Of a stretch of DNA of 64,000 nt, positions 24,204 through 34,640 are shown piece after piece. Position numbers and translations under genes: made by a program. Origin of the DNA: Nageia nagi (Eukaryota > Pinophyta). The stretch is from positions 37,386,001 through 37,450,000 of the forward strand of contig JBITNC010000001.1 of assembly GCA_050084985.1 (NCBI GenBank), in the 5' to 3' direction. Below the pieces are notes generated by a model. That model saw nothing but the letters and a program-made list of their open reading frames with translations, did not search any database and was not told the DNA's origin. Each line of letters begins with the position of its first letter. Position 1 is the first letter of the stretch.

Positions 24204-25828
24204 ATGGCCAATGATAGGAGAGGAAAGAAGCCAAAACTTTTGAAGATAACTACAAGCAAGAAGGGTTTTGTAAGTATTTACTTATGAATGTGATTTGTTC
24301 ATTTTTTATTTAATAATATTTATTTCAAAAGAAATATTAACTTTATTTTTTAATCTTTTTTTATAGAGTAAGGTGGTGGCCAAATTATATAAAATGGCCA
24401 TAAAATGGGTTGAAAGGGGTGAGATTGATAAAGAAATCAATAGATAAATGGGCATTAGGCCTTTAGGGCCTTTTAGACCTTCTGGGCCTGCTATTAACAT
24501 TGATCGATCATCATCGGTAGGCTCATCACTAGATGGTAACATTATTTGATTTGTTAATTTCAAACAATTGATTGAAGTTACCTTTTATTAATTAAATTTT
24601 GCATTCAATAAAGATAATCTAAGTAATGTTATAATTGCAAATGTATAATCAATCAACAAAGAGACTATATTTGTGACATGCAAGGGTACCAATGATATTG
24701 AGATTAAGGTGGATGAAAAGGGTGTTGTCATTAAATATCAGAATGGTAAGAATTGATTTTAAAAAATATATATTTATATATTTATTTTGGAATATGTTAA
24801 TTTACTAATATTATTAAATTTTCTTCAAAGCATTTTTTTGACACTCTTAGAAGATGCACTTTCCACCAGTTCAATCCCACAATAGATATCAAGTGAAAAA
24901 AAACAAAAAGAAACAAGTATATATATAATATCTTATACTTAATTTTATAAATTATAAAGTATACTTAAGTTTTTTAATAAATTTTTATTATTAGTATATT
25001 TTATTTAATTGTTTAATTCATTTTCTAAAAATTTATGTATTTTACAACAAAAAAGAGAGTAATAGATATCTTAAAAAAATAATTTGGTGATGTATGGAAT
25101 CCAAAATGGGCATTGCAACAAATGGGAAAGAATTAAATTGGAGGAGAGATAAAATCAGGAATAAAATTAAAAAAAACTTCGTAAAAGTCAACATAAACAA
25201 GGTAGGTCTATAGATATTGACAAAAAGTTATGGAAGAGCTTGATGAAGAAAGTGGAGGAGGAAGCATGTAGAGAATCCACTGTTGAACCATCATGGTTCG
25301 AAAAAGCCATGCATGCCCGATACAACACATCTTTCATGAAATATACCCATAAGTTAGGCAAATTGGGAAAAGTAGGGATTGAAATAAGATATGTAAGTAT
25401 ATTTAATTATTTATTTAATATTTTATACATAAATAGTTATATAATTAAAATATTATTTAATTAAATATGTATTTTTGTAGTTTGACAAATATGGTAGGTA
25501 TCCTTCAAAAGATAAAGTAAAATTTGAACTTAAAAATGATTTTCAAGCACTAGTCTTGAAGATAGCATCCAAGACTGTAAGTAATATTTAAATATTTTTT
25601 AATTAATTATATTATTTTGATACTAATGGATAAAATTTTTAGTTTTTTTTTATTTACTAATATTTAATTGATTATTCTTTGCAAGGTGAGGAGGGTCGAC
25701 TGGAGGGTGGCTGAGATGATGGTGAACATGAGGGTGGTCAGAAGGGGTGAAAAATTATTTCAATGGATGAAGATGATGAGGAGAGAGATGATGAGTACAC
25801 TAGGCATGTTCATGATAGTGAATGATCC
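24204..25828 (+). pseudogene. Unknown spliced gene at the right end of the CACTA element
   Basis: Coding-like blocks are separated by GT...AG introns. Exon 1 is 24204-24269 (MANDRRGKKPKLLKITTSKK), with donor GTAAGT. Exon 2 is 24367-24535 (VVAKLYKMAIKWVERGEIDK, then a stop, then GIRPLGPFRPSGP). Exon 3 is near 24658-24745 (ETIFVTCKGTNDIEIKVDEK). A later exon ends at 25391 (LWKSLMKKVEEEACREST, WFEKAMHARYNTSF), followed by DKYGRYPSKDKVKFELKNDF at about 25483-25577. A last acidic exon at about 25686-25828 ends DEDDEERDDEYTRHVHDSE and a stop. At least three in-frame stops make it a relic. I do not recognise the family. The basic start and acidic end suggest a nuclear protein. It may be the element's second (TNPA-like) gene, by position only. 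Confidence 0.55.
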
Positions 25829-26197
25829 ATTACCACAAATTTGTACTTCATGAGATATTTTTATCAACTAGGATTATATACATCTTATTATTAATGTGTT
25901 ATATTATTTATACTTTATGTGTTTTAATTTTTATTTTTATTATGCTTATTTTTAATTCTTATATGTTTTAATTTTAATTTCTTTATTTTTAATGTATTAT
26001 AATTTAATTTGACATTATTGTATGTATTTGGAATGTACTAAAAATATGAAATAAAATTTGAATGTATATATATATTACGTTCAATGTATTTTCATTGTAT
26101 TAAACATAAAAAAAGAAATAAAAAGGGTAATAATAAACTCTATTTTTTTTAAATGATGCTAATTTTGATGCCTTAAGTGTCCAATTTTTAACTCATA
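25829..26197. other. 3' flank of the unknown gene
   Basis: AT-rich, with several TTTTAATTT words and AATAAA-like signals around 26050. No other feature seen before the subterminal repeats start. Confidence 0.3.
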
Positions 26198-26508
26198 TGA
26201 TTCTTAATGCCTCAAATTTTTGACTCCAAACTTGACTCCAAAAGCATCAAAATATTAACTCATAATGTGTTGAACTATTGACCCATAATGCATCAATTTC
26301 ATGACTCATAATGCATCGATTTCATGACTCATAATGAATTGATTTCTTGACTTCTAATGCATTGAATACTTGACTCTTAATGCATTGATTCCTTGAATCT
26401 TCATGCATCAAATCCTTAACTCATCATGTGTAGAAGCCTTAACTCATCATGTGTCTATATAATGACTCTAAATGCATCAACATTATGACATTTTAAGAGT
26501 CAATTAAC
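26198..26508 (+). repeat. CACTA right subterminal 23-bp tandem repeats
   Basis: A unit like TGACTCATAATGCATCGATTT repeats with an exact 23-bp period. Starts are at 26233, 26256, 26279, 26302, 26325, 26348, 26371, 26394, 26417, 26440, 26463 and 26486, with one earlier unit at 26198 and a 12-base partial at 26221. The conserved core is TGACTCxTAATGCATxGA. Regular subterminal repeats are characteristic of CACTA elements, where they serve as binding sites for the element's own protein. The constant period suggests amplification after the element formed. Confidence 0.85.
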
Positions 26509-26724
26509 TTAACATATTTAGCATTATAATTTATGCAATGTGTATCAAAAAAAGATGCATAGATTAACTCTTTGTAAAAAAATGATGATGCCTACCTTGA
26601 CGCATTGTTTGACACTACCCTTAGCATTAAGTTAGGTGTCAACTTGATGACTAAAAAATGAAAAAAAAAATAAACTAGGGTTTGATGCATTAGATTATGT
26701 AAGACCCCCTAAATGTATTAGTAG
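26509..26724. repeat. CACTA right end and terminal inverted repeat
   Basis: It contains GATGCCTACCTTGACGCAT (about 26588), related to the left-end stretch at 10957, and ends TAAATGTATTAGTA. The last 15 bases are the inverted partner of the left terminus. The next three bases, GTA, are the duplicated target, after which LTR A resumes with TCTAGGGATACC. Confidence 0.75.
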
Positions 26725-26727
26725 TAT

Positions 26728-26788
26728 CTAGGGATACCCTTAACTATTAAGTGAATTCCATTAAGATGCCTTACAATAATGCATTACA
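26728..26788 (-). repeat. LTR A, 3' copy, second fragment
   Basis: It reads TCTAGGGATACCCTTAACTA and continues to TAATGCATTACA, matching 29346-29408. It completes the LTR begun at 10400-10846. In element sense this is the LTR start, TGTAATGCATTATTG. Confidence 0.8.
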
Positions 26789-26800
26789 CTCCCTCTTAAT
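26789..26800 (-). promoter_or_regulatory. Polypurine tract of element A
   Basis: The minus strand reads ATTAAGAGGGAG immediately before the 3' LTR start TGTAATGC, the position and composition of a plus-strand priming tract. A decayed equivalent (CTAAGTTAGAG) adjoins the LTR copy at 62760. Confidence 0.65.
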
Positions 26801-27766
26801 GCAATATTGGGGTAGAGAGTTGAGAAGACAAAGAGAGAAAGAGTAAGAGAGTTATCCTACATAAGAATATAAGTATAGATAATAACTTGTAAGAAAGTAA
26901 TAGAATTTATATGGTTATACAAGGCTCAACTACTTAACCATTTTAACAAATGATTTATAATACAATTATTAACCATAAATGATTTCAATGTAAAAGTAGC
27001 ATTCATCAACAAGTTGACATGATGAGCCTTCACAAGCCTACATACTTGAAGTAAGTAACTTCCAATATTTAGAACAAACCTACAAGCTACAAGCATCTTA
27101 TAATAAAATTAGTAATATACATCATTACAAAATATCAAATATGATATACATCATCAACTATAATATATAAGAATATCACATGTGCATACTAACAAGTCTT
27201 GATATATCATCTCATATGTGCAATATGTATATCCATGATATATAAATATCCAAATATGCATAATATCAAATGCACAATCAACCAAGTGATACATAAATGC
27301 ACTATCAAACAAGGATATATGAAATATCCACAAGTGCATTAAATATGCACACATGATCACCAACCATAAAAAAGAAATTGATTTTTACTTTTATTTGTTT
27401 TAGATCATTATTTATGTTTGATTTTTGTATCAAGGTTTCATAATATCATAACATTTTATTTCTTCCCCTTGATGATAGCATCACCTATCAAATACTCATA
27501 TGACCATGTTACCTTAACCATGCTAGAAATTATTAAATGTCAACTTGATCAAAAAAAGGTCACAAGCAATGCATAAGCCACAAGTCAAAGATGCATAAAT
27601 TATTTTCTATTTAAAAACATGTTGATTTGTATGATTAAGTTCTCCTTAAATAATATTGTATCATAGATAAATAACAAGCCACAACATGCAATCTTGACTA
27701 TGCCACTAGTCAAGATGTCTAAGCTATAAAATGCCAACTTGATCATGCTACTAGTTAAGATGTATA
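26801..27766 (-). other. Internal sequence of element A, non-coding in appearance
   Basis: No polyprotein domain is visible. The plus strand has a purine-rich run at about 26813-26865. 27150-27360 is rich in short dyads such as GATATAT/ATATATC and CACATGTGCAT, which could form local hairpins. At about 27461-27477 the minus strand reads ATCAAGGGGAAGAAA, another purine tract that may come from a different inserted fragment. Confidence 0.4.
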
Positions 27767-28488
27767 TGATGGAATAAGGTGGAATTAATCCAATGAAATG
27801 GATTCAAATTCCATAAAAAAATTACAATTTTGGAGAAATAAAAATATTTTTAACCACTCCAACAATTTGTAAACATGGAAAAGGATAAACCTTTTTAACC
27901 ACTCCATCTATAAATATGGATATTCTTCCATCAACATGGAAGTAAACCATGTGGCATCCATCCATAAACTAGGATATTCTTCTATAAACATGGAAGAAAA
28001 AAATATGGAATCCATCCATTATAAATTAGGGTTAATACCAATTTATATAAGTCACCAAAGAGACTTTTCACACTTGAGTATATTTCAACCTTGGGTTGTT
28101 GAAAGTGCAAGTATTATAACATCTTGTAATTTGAGAAAAAGATGAAATTTATGCTTTTGAGTAAGACTCTTAATTTTTGCTTTATATTTCTCAAATTTAC
28201 CTTTCAAAATTATCCATTTTATTTTCAATTATATTCCTCTCAAATTGATATGGGACTAAGTGCTAAGTTTCATTAAGGTCTAACTTCATAACTTTCATCC
28301 AATAATGAATAGAAGTTTGAAGGTTCATTATGACCTTTAAATTTGGAAAATAGAAACATACTCAAATTCATATTTATAGTCATCTTTTGAGCTCTTTATG
28401 TGACCCATTAAAGATTAGGTCCAACACTTAACCCTTTTTATAAGGTTTACCATGAAATAACAGCCTATTTTCTTTAAAAATTCCATCA
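27767..28488. repeat. 722-bp element with 9-bp terminal inverted repeats
   Basis: It starts TGATGGAAT and ends ATTCCATCA, perfect inverted 9-mers, within element A's interior. The first nine bases equal the outer end of LTR A, but the bodies differ. Internal duplicated words include CATGGAAGTAAACCATG and ATGGAAGAAAAAAATATGG with nearby ATCCATCCATAAA. It could be a solo LTR of a related family. The 5-bp flanks do not match. No coding region. Confidence 0.45.
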
Positions 28489-28884
28489 ATATTTATTTCA
28501 CTTGAAATCAAAGATTGGTATGAAGAAAAAATTTATAAATTACTCTATTTCAAGTAAAAGAAATTCCTCAAGGTTATTTCCTCTCCCCCCACCTACCCCC
28601 CACCTCCCCCTTTTTTTAATAAAGAAGATTTAAAATCCCCCCCTTTTATTAAAAAAATAACTCCTTAAAAAAATTAATGGATAGAAAAAAATAATACTTG
28701 CATCTTAGCTATCCAAAAAATAATTCTTCTCCCCTTTTCCTAGAGAATAAAAAATTTACTTTCTTTCATAAAATAGCTTTTAAAAATTATTCCTTAAATA
28801 AAGGATTAAATCTTCCCCCTTTTTTAAGCTCTTAAAAATTATCTCCCTTAAAAGAAAGGTTTCAAAAATTTAACTCCAAAATAA
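28489..28884 (-). other. Element A leader with strong polypurine (G-run) tract
   Basis: On the minus strand this is the leader just after the primer binding site. It is almost pure purine in patches, with repeated modules such as AAAAAAGGGGGAAGATTTAA. At 28583-28613 the minus strand has three G5-G6 runs separated by AGGT and TAGGT spacers. No gag reading follows. Confidence 0.55.
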
Positions 28885-28896
28885 GCTCTGATACCA
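28885..28896 (-). promoter_or_regulatory. Primer binding site (initiator Met tRNA) of element A
   Basis: The minus strand reads TGGTATCAGAGC, the standard plant initiator-Met priming sequence, two bases inside the LTR end at 28899. It fixes the element's orientation (minus) and identifies 28899-29408 as the 5' LTR. Confidence 0.85.
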
Positions 28897-28898
28897 CA

Positions 28899-29408
28899 TG
28901 ATGGAATTAAAAGATTCCATAACCAAGATCATCATGAAGGATTACATAAATCTTTAACACAAAAAAATGTAATTTCATGCACAATGAGACACGTCATATA
29001 TAGTGGAACCTCCATCATGGGAGTACATCCACTTGAAACATCTTTTCTATTATTTCTCATAAGTGAACTCTCCTAAAAATTCTCAAGAATACTTCTTCAA
29101 GAATTCTCCTACAAAATTCATATAAGAGCATTCCTACAATTTTACAAGACTAGCATTTTCATGCTTCTTCAAGTGTGTAATATCAAGGAGAGGATCCTCT
29201 ATTTATAGGCCAAAATCCTCCCTTGTATCACCCTATTAACCATTATACAAGTTCATGACATGGATCACCCTTCTACCCAAGGTGCATGCTCATGAGATGG
29301 AGTGTAGGATAAGTTGCATTATCATATTCACTAAATACTTAAGGTATCTATGGATACCATTAAGTATTAAGTGAATTACATTAAGAGACATTATAATAAT
29401 AAATTATA
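28899..29408 (-). repeat. LTR A, 5' copy (510 bp)
   Basis: Plus-strand reading starts TGATGGAATT and ends ATAAATTATA, aligned with ATGCATTACA in the 3' copy. The minus strand has the TATA box CCTATAAATAGAGG at about 29194-29207. It matches 10400-10846 plus 26728-26788 over its full length and matches 62350-62759 in part. Confidence 0.85.
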
Positions 29409-30291
29409 AATTCTATCGCATGTGTAGGTAAATGTACTTCAAGAGAAACATTTTGGGAGTCTCCTAAACATACCTCATGTGGCAATGCAACTTTGTCCTT
29501 CATAATTTCTTATTTGAATTTTTCTTTAAAATTGATCATCTCTAGGATATTATTTTTGCAAGACTCCATTTTTTCCTTCCTTGGATCTAGTCATTCTAAC
29601 TTTACACTTTTCAATGAAGACTCATACCTAAGATCTGGTCATTTTACCTTATTCTCCATGTTTTACCCTCTTGAGGTTGGTAGTTCATACTCCCTTGTAG
29701 TTTTTTTCCATTTTCTTGGCTTGAAAAGGTGGTTGTCTCTAAGTGTGAGATGAATTCTCCTTAGACAAGTGTATCCTCAATGTATTAAATGTCTTAGATA
29801 AAGGTAATGAAGATGGATTTGAAGACCCAAACTATTTAGATCTAAGTTTTTGTTGAGGACTTCTCCTCCCATCATGTTAGTTGCTCCACCCTATGACCTA
29901 CAAATAACTTTAAATAAAAACTTTATATTTGAAATCTTTGAAGTTACCTTTATATTCTTGGAATAGGATATTTAACTTTACATGTAACTCCCAATTTGGT
30001 TCCCTCTCTTATTCTTTCCAAGACATTGGCCTGAAAGGCCAAGGCAAGGTGGTGGATGTTCAAGTGGTGGATGCCTAGGTATGCTCCATGTTGGATGCTC
30101 ATTTCTTTCCAAATCTAGCATAAATAAATACATTATGGGTTAAATGAGTTTTTCTCCATCTACCACATATTTTAGAGTAAAATGTGAATATTATTACTCT
30201 CCATCATCCAACAGTATTATCAATATATTCAATAAGGTGTTGATTTCCCATTTTTATTCTTTCTCCATCCTCATAGGTTGGCAAGATCTTA
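29409..30291 (-). other. Internal region of element B (5' half)
   Basis: It lies between LTR A and the primer site of B, where the leader and gag would be expected. No recognisable gag or zinc knuckle was found on the minus strand. The plus-strand reading at 29493-29753 (Ser/Phe/Leu-rich) is most likely a shadow. Confidence 0.4.
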
Positions 30292-30303
30292 GCTCTGATA
30301 CCA
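30292..30303 (-). promoter_or_regulatory. Primer binding site (initiator Met tRNA) of element B
   Basis: The minus strand reads TGGTATCAGAGC two bases after the end of LTR B (30306). Same tRNA primer as element A. Confidence 0.85.
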
Positions 30304-30305
30304 TT

Positions 30306-31463
30306 TGTAATATTCCAAAATAGTATATTAGGAATCACTTAAATTGCATCAAAGAAACTTTGGAACATCAAAAATATGGATATAAAAAATATGAGATCTA
30401 AAATTATTATTATTCAAATGATCAAATACAATACATCCAATAATGCCCTATGGATGGAAAAACTCCTCCAAGCCTAAAATGGAGCTACAAAAGCATAATG
30501 GGCTAAATGTCTAGCTTACTAGCCATATTTGATGCTCTAATGCACTCAAAGACTCCCTCAAAGGATAACATCACATTGTTAGGACCTCAAATCCCTAGAT
30601 CTTAACTATAAATGGAACAAACAATCTTCTCTAAGATGGATGAACTAGTAACAGGTTTGGTAGGAGATTGATGAGGCTCCATCAAGGAGACGAAAGCTTG
30701 ATGAGGCTTTTGATCCTTCTTATGGCACAAAGAACTTTATGAGGCTCCCTAATCTAGTATATGGTAATGGTTGGAAACCAAGTCCATGTAGTAAAAGGAG
30801 TAATAGATAAAAGATGATCTTCCACTAGAGTACTTCTTATTATAGAAAATTGTTCCTCTAGTAAGATTTAGATTTCATCTCATTATCATGCACAAGTGGG
30901 CAAGCCGTTGTGGGGATAGATCTTTCCTAGAAATCATGCTAGATTAGATGTCCCATCTAATGGCTCACAAATGGACCTTAAGATCTCCATAATCACTCCT
31001 ATAGATCCCAATAATCACATTACAATCAAGTATGCAAGAGAATAGTTCTAAATGCAATAAAATACTTGTAACTACCTCAAGGAGGAAAACATCCATATTG
31101 GGGCTCATAAATACTCCTTGGAATCACACATTTCCATCCTTGGGATCATAACAAATTATAAAGACTCCTACTTATATAAATCATGATTAAATGCAATGTA
31201 TCATGCCTACATAACAAGAATAACATCACACAAATTCATCCTTATTACTAGAATAAAAATGTAAATTTTTGCATATGCGATTATATAATTCTAGGATAGG
31301 AGGTAAGTTTCAAAGTAAAATATCTCTTTCATTTATTTATGAAACCCCATCATGTAACCTATAAAAATGGCAAGAGATGTTTTATCCATTACAAATCATC
31401 AATCCAAGGCTTGTGGAAAAAGTTATACCTTTTATAATATCTTACCAATTTTGGGACATTACA
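30306..31463 (-). repeat. LTR B, 5' copy (1158 bp)
   Basis: Plus-strand reading begins TGTAATATTCC and ends GGGACATTACA, a perfect 6-bp TGTAAT/ATTACA inverted end. It is homologous along its length to 7573-8742. It shares no obvious body sequence with LTR A despite the same tRNA primer. Confidence 0.85.
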
Positions 31464-33775
31464 CCTCTAATATTTAGTTAGTGATCAATGATGAATCAAA
31501 GAGAAATCCTTAGTCTTGAGCCTTACTATATGCTTTTCTATTATTTGGCTATTTTTATTGCAATATTTAGTGGGAGGAGTATGGAAGGTTAGTATTCTCA
31601 CTTAATCTACATATTGAAGCAATACATGAAAGATAATATCAAGTGATTTTGGAAACTTTTTACTTTTATATTTAATGATATGGTAATGTCTCATATTTTG
31701 GACATGTGTCAGATTGGTGGCTTCTAGAGCATGTTTTTAAGGTTTCTCATGTTCGATAATATTCCTATTTCTTAATCATGAATGATGTACAAATGATTTA
31801 AAACATGGATCAAACATTGATAAGACTAAAACAATATTTTTCCTAGTGCAAACTTTCAACCCCCTCTTGTTGGGAATTTCATTATAACTTTGAAGGGGAC
31901 TCATTGGAAATCATGGTATTTTTGAGCATTCGTGAGAGGTGGAGTGAGATGTTAATTTTTTTCTATTTCCTTCTTATTTTTGATAAATTTTATGATTATA
32001 ACTTGCTATTGTGGGTTGCATGTAGTTAGTACTTTAGTATTATAATATTTTCAATCCTTTATATATTCCTTTCTTATATTCTTTTCTACCTTGAACTAGC
32101 TCAGTTGGGTGTAAGGAGTTCATATAAATATTGGAGGAAGGGTATTTCTAGTCATTTTTCCTTCAATTTGGAGAATACAATGTGGATTCTCTAAGTAGAT
32201 GGTTCTCTCCTAGGTTGGGGGCAATGTTAGTGTATTTGAATATGACTTCATGCTTGATTAAAAATTATTAGAGTAGATTTCAGGCTTCAAAGTAATAGGG
32301 TCGAAGGTGTTTAGGGATAAATATTCCCTATCAAAGGAAGATAAAAGTTTTTTATGAAATATAAGAAAACTTTATAAGAGGATGGGAGGTATTACTTGCA
32401 TTTCCCTTTTATATTCGTGGAGGAAGGTTTGTTAATTAGTGATGGTTTTTCTTATACTAGATGCAAATTTGGATATTATATGCAATTTACATCTTTCTTT
32501 CCTCAAATACCTTTTCCATAAAAAATTATTCTATATGCATAGTTTCTTCCTAAATTATTTACAAAAGATATTCCTATATGTGCAACGGGGTAAGTCTCAT
32601 CTTATCCACTAAAGGTTATTGTTCTTAATTTTTTCCCATGTGGTTTTGAAGTTAGGATTAAGATACGATAAATTATAGGAATCAAATAAGTGTAAGGTAT
32701 TATTAGAAGATGATGGGGATGCAGAAAAAGACTTTTCAATATCAATAGGTAGGGTACCTATTAGCAAGATAAGATATTTTCCCATTCCTTATGTAGGAGT
32801 GGAGGCTTATTTATAATAAGAGGAATAAGAGATTAAAGGGTTACCAAAGGCCAAGATCCATAATGAGGAAGTTTTTATGAGAATATTGAATTCCAAGTGG
32901 GTTTATCACCTTTGTAAAGGGAAGGTGAAGGTTGATATGATGGAGGAGGTTATTTCAGATGAGAGTGTTAATATAGTGAAATATAAAGTTGTCACCCTAT
33001 TCAAAGCATAAGAGAAGTGTTACAAACCAAAAAGACACTAATTAGGCCTTATGAAAATTTCAATGGATCATATTTTATCAACCTAGATAAGATGCCACTC
33101 TCCTTCAAGTTATTGTAAAGTCTAGTGGAATCCTAGCATCATCACTTGGCAATGCAATTGAAATTAAAAGGGAAGCTTGTTGCTTAGTTGCAAAACATAG
33201 TTGGTCATATGGACCTTGTTATCGAAGAGATAATAGAAAATTAAATTCATTCATGGTGTTAGTGTAGACTCAAAATAATGCATATAATTGTTTATGGGGT
33301 TTAATTAACACACTATTTATCTACTTGTTTCTTAGTCACATATATCTAAAATATGGAAATAAGGAATAGTAGAAAGATACTTATGTTTAATTAAATTGCA
33401 AATTAATTCCATTAGAAGAAACATACACAAAATATGAGCATATATTAATTCAATTGCATGTCATTAGCGACCTAAAAGAGGTATACTATTAGCAACCTAA
33501 AATAAGCAATATAACATATGCAATCAAGAATGTAGCAATGAGCAAATGAAAGAATCATTAGATAGCAAATATAAGGTATAACTTAATAATATTTTTCATA
33601 ACAAAGTGATGTAACATGTGCTAAAATATCTCTATATTCCTCCTGATATTTGTTTTTTTGTGAGGTTTAAGGTCATCAATTGATGCCTTTATATACAATA
33701 CATCTTTACATGACTTAGATTTTTTTGACACCTTGTATATGCCACAAGGGTCCACTAGATATATTACATAGCTTT
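31464..33775. other. Anonymous AT-rich DNA; possibly LINE 3' flank, nothing coding recognised
   Basis: If the nested model is right, the LINE interrupted at 7572 should resume at 31464, but what follows is only short open readings. At about 32096 TAGCTCAGTTGGGTGTAAGG resembles a tRNA A-box, yet no B-box follows at the right distance. The minus-strand reading at 33621-33803 is unrecognised. Confidence 0.35.
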
Positions 33776-34550
33776 TGTTATCACCTAAAATTAATTTATG
33801 CATTTAATTCAATATATTAGGAAATATGTGCCCACACTTATACACATCTAGTTCAAGAATATTAATTTTATTTTGAATGTGATCAATATATATCATCAAC
33901 TTACTATATTTTTGTTTATGTAGGTACATGCTGACCTAAGGAGTAGGTCATAATATTATCTATATAAATAGGGATCTAATAGTAATCCCACATCAAGGAG
34001 ATACATGATCCCATATTTGGTCTTGATGATGGTAGTCTTTTAGGTGTCTCTTGACACTACCATTCAAGGCTGGGTTTATGTAATGCGAGTGTCTTGATAA
34101 TTATTGGTTTATCTAAATATCAAATTGAGATCATTGAGAGTCCATGTGAATGCATAGAGTTAGTTCAAAATGGAATATATTCTAACAAATACCATTAGTG
34201 CCCTTCTGTAGATGAAAATAAACCATTGATGCTCCTTTCAAGCATGCAATAGACAACCTGCAGCCCTCTTTTTGGATCATCTTGCTACAAAACTTTGAGT
34301 GTAGACTTCATTAGTTGTTGGAGCTTTATCATTATCTTCTATTCATTTATATCAAGTACATTCCATGAGGTAAGTACATAAACTCAGTCTTGTTTGGTAA
34401 TTTCATTTCAATTCTAGTTATTCATTATCTTCTATATTAGATTATCTTATTATAAATTACTATCCGTTAGCTCAAAATTTACAAATATTCCTTCAGGACT
34501 ATAGGTATTCATTTATTTGCATTATCAAATATATTTTATTTATAAATATT
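33776..34550 (+). repeat. 5' LTR of the Tat element
   Basis: It begins TGTTATCACCTAAAATTAAT, identical to the start of the 3' copy at 41269. The TATA box TATATAAATAGGG is at about 33961-33973. Similarity to the 3' LTR fades after about 34550, so the exact end is uncertain. Confidence 0.8.
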
Positions 34551-34640
34551 TTAGTGAACCTAACATGAACATAAGTAGTTGTGCTAAAACCCTAGGGTTT
34601 TAGTTAGGACTAATAAGCAATTTTGTGAGTTATCTTAGAC

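Larger units (their letters stand above)
10847..26724 (-). mobile_element. 15.9-kb CACTA (En/Spm-type) DNA transposon
   Basis: LTR A is interrupted here exactly, and the 3-bp sequence GTA is present on both sides (10844-10846 and 26725-26727), the expected CACTA target-site duplication size. The left end reads CATTACTACATTTTAG. The reverse complement of the right end reads TACTAATACATTTAG. Both derive from CACTAxTACATTTTAG by single C-to-T changes. Inside are a decayed TNP2-type transposase and SET-like domain (minus), telomere-like and other satellite arrays, a spliced unknown gene (plus) and 23-bp subterminal repeats. Strand is given by the transposase. The element is defective. Confidence 0.85.
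10400..29408 (-). mobile_element. LTR retrotransposon 'A', nested in B and split by a CACTA transposon
   Basis: The 5' LTR is 28899-29408 (510 bp) with an adjoining initiator-Met primer binding site. The 3' LTR is split into 10400-10846 and 26728-26788, which join to about 508 bp. The sense polypurine tract ATTAAGAGGGAG lies at 26789-26800, directly before the 3' LTR start TGTAATGC. Internal sequence (26801-28884) is only about 2 kb, has no recognisable polyprotein, and contains a further 722-bp terminal-repeat element. A therefore looks non-autonomous. A third copy of this LTR lies at 62350-62759. Confidence 0.75.
7573..31463 (-). mobile_element. LTR retrotransposon 'B', split by nested insertions
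   Basis: Two homologous copies of a 1.16-1.17 kb LTR in the same orientation bound this block. The right copy is next to an initiator-Met tRNA primer binding site on its lower-coordinate side, so the element is on the minus strand, with the right copy as 5' LTR and the left as 3' LTR. Once element A and its contents (10400-29408) are removed, only about 2.5 kb of internal sequence remains, and no RT or integrase is visible. B may be a non-autonomous or internally deleted element. It sits in the LINE that ends at 7572. A clean target duplication was not found: the flanks CCCCA and CCTCT match only in part. Confidence 0.7.

Noticed and set aside
27154-27363. CRISPR-like or regular repeat array
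   Set aside because: Repeats of ATAT/GCATxxx words are irregular, and this is plant nuclear DNA.
10395-29423. CATGT as a target duplication of element A
   Set aside because: The right-hand CATGT lies 10 bp beyond the LTR end fixed by the polypurine tract, so the match may be chance.
7568-31468. 5-bp target duplication of element B
   Set aside because: Flanks CCCCA and CCTCT agree at only three positions.
32090-32120. tRNA gene (TAGCTCAGTTGGG)
   Set aside because: Only an A-box-like word is present; no B-box or foldable cloverleaf follows.
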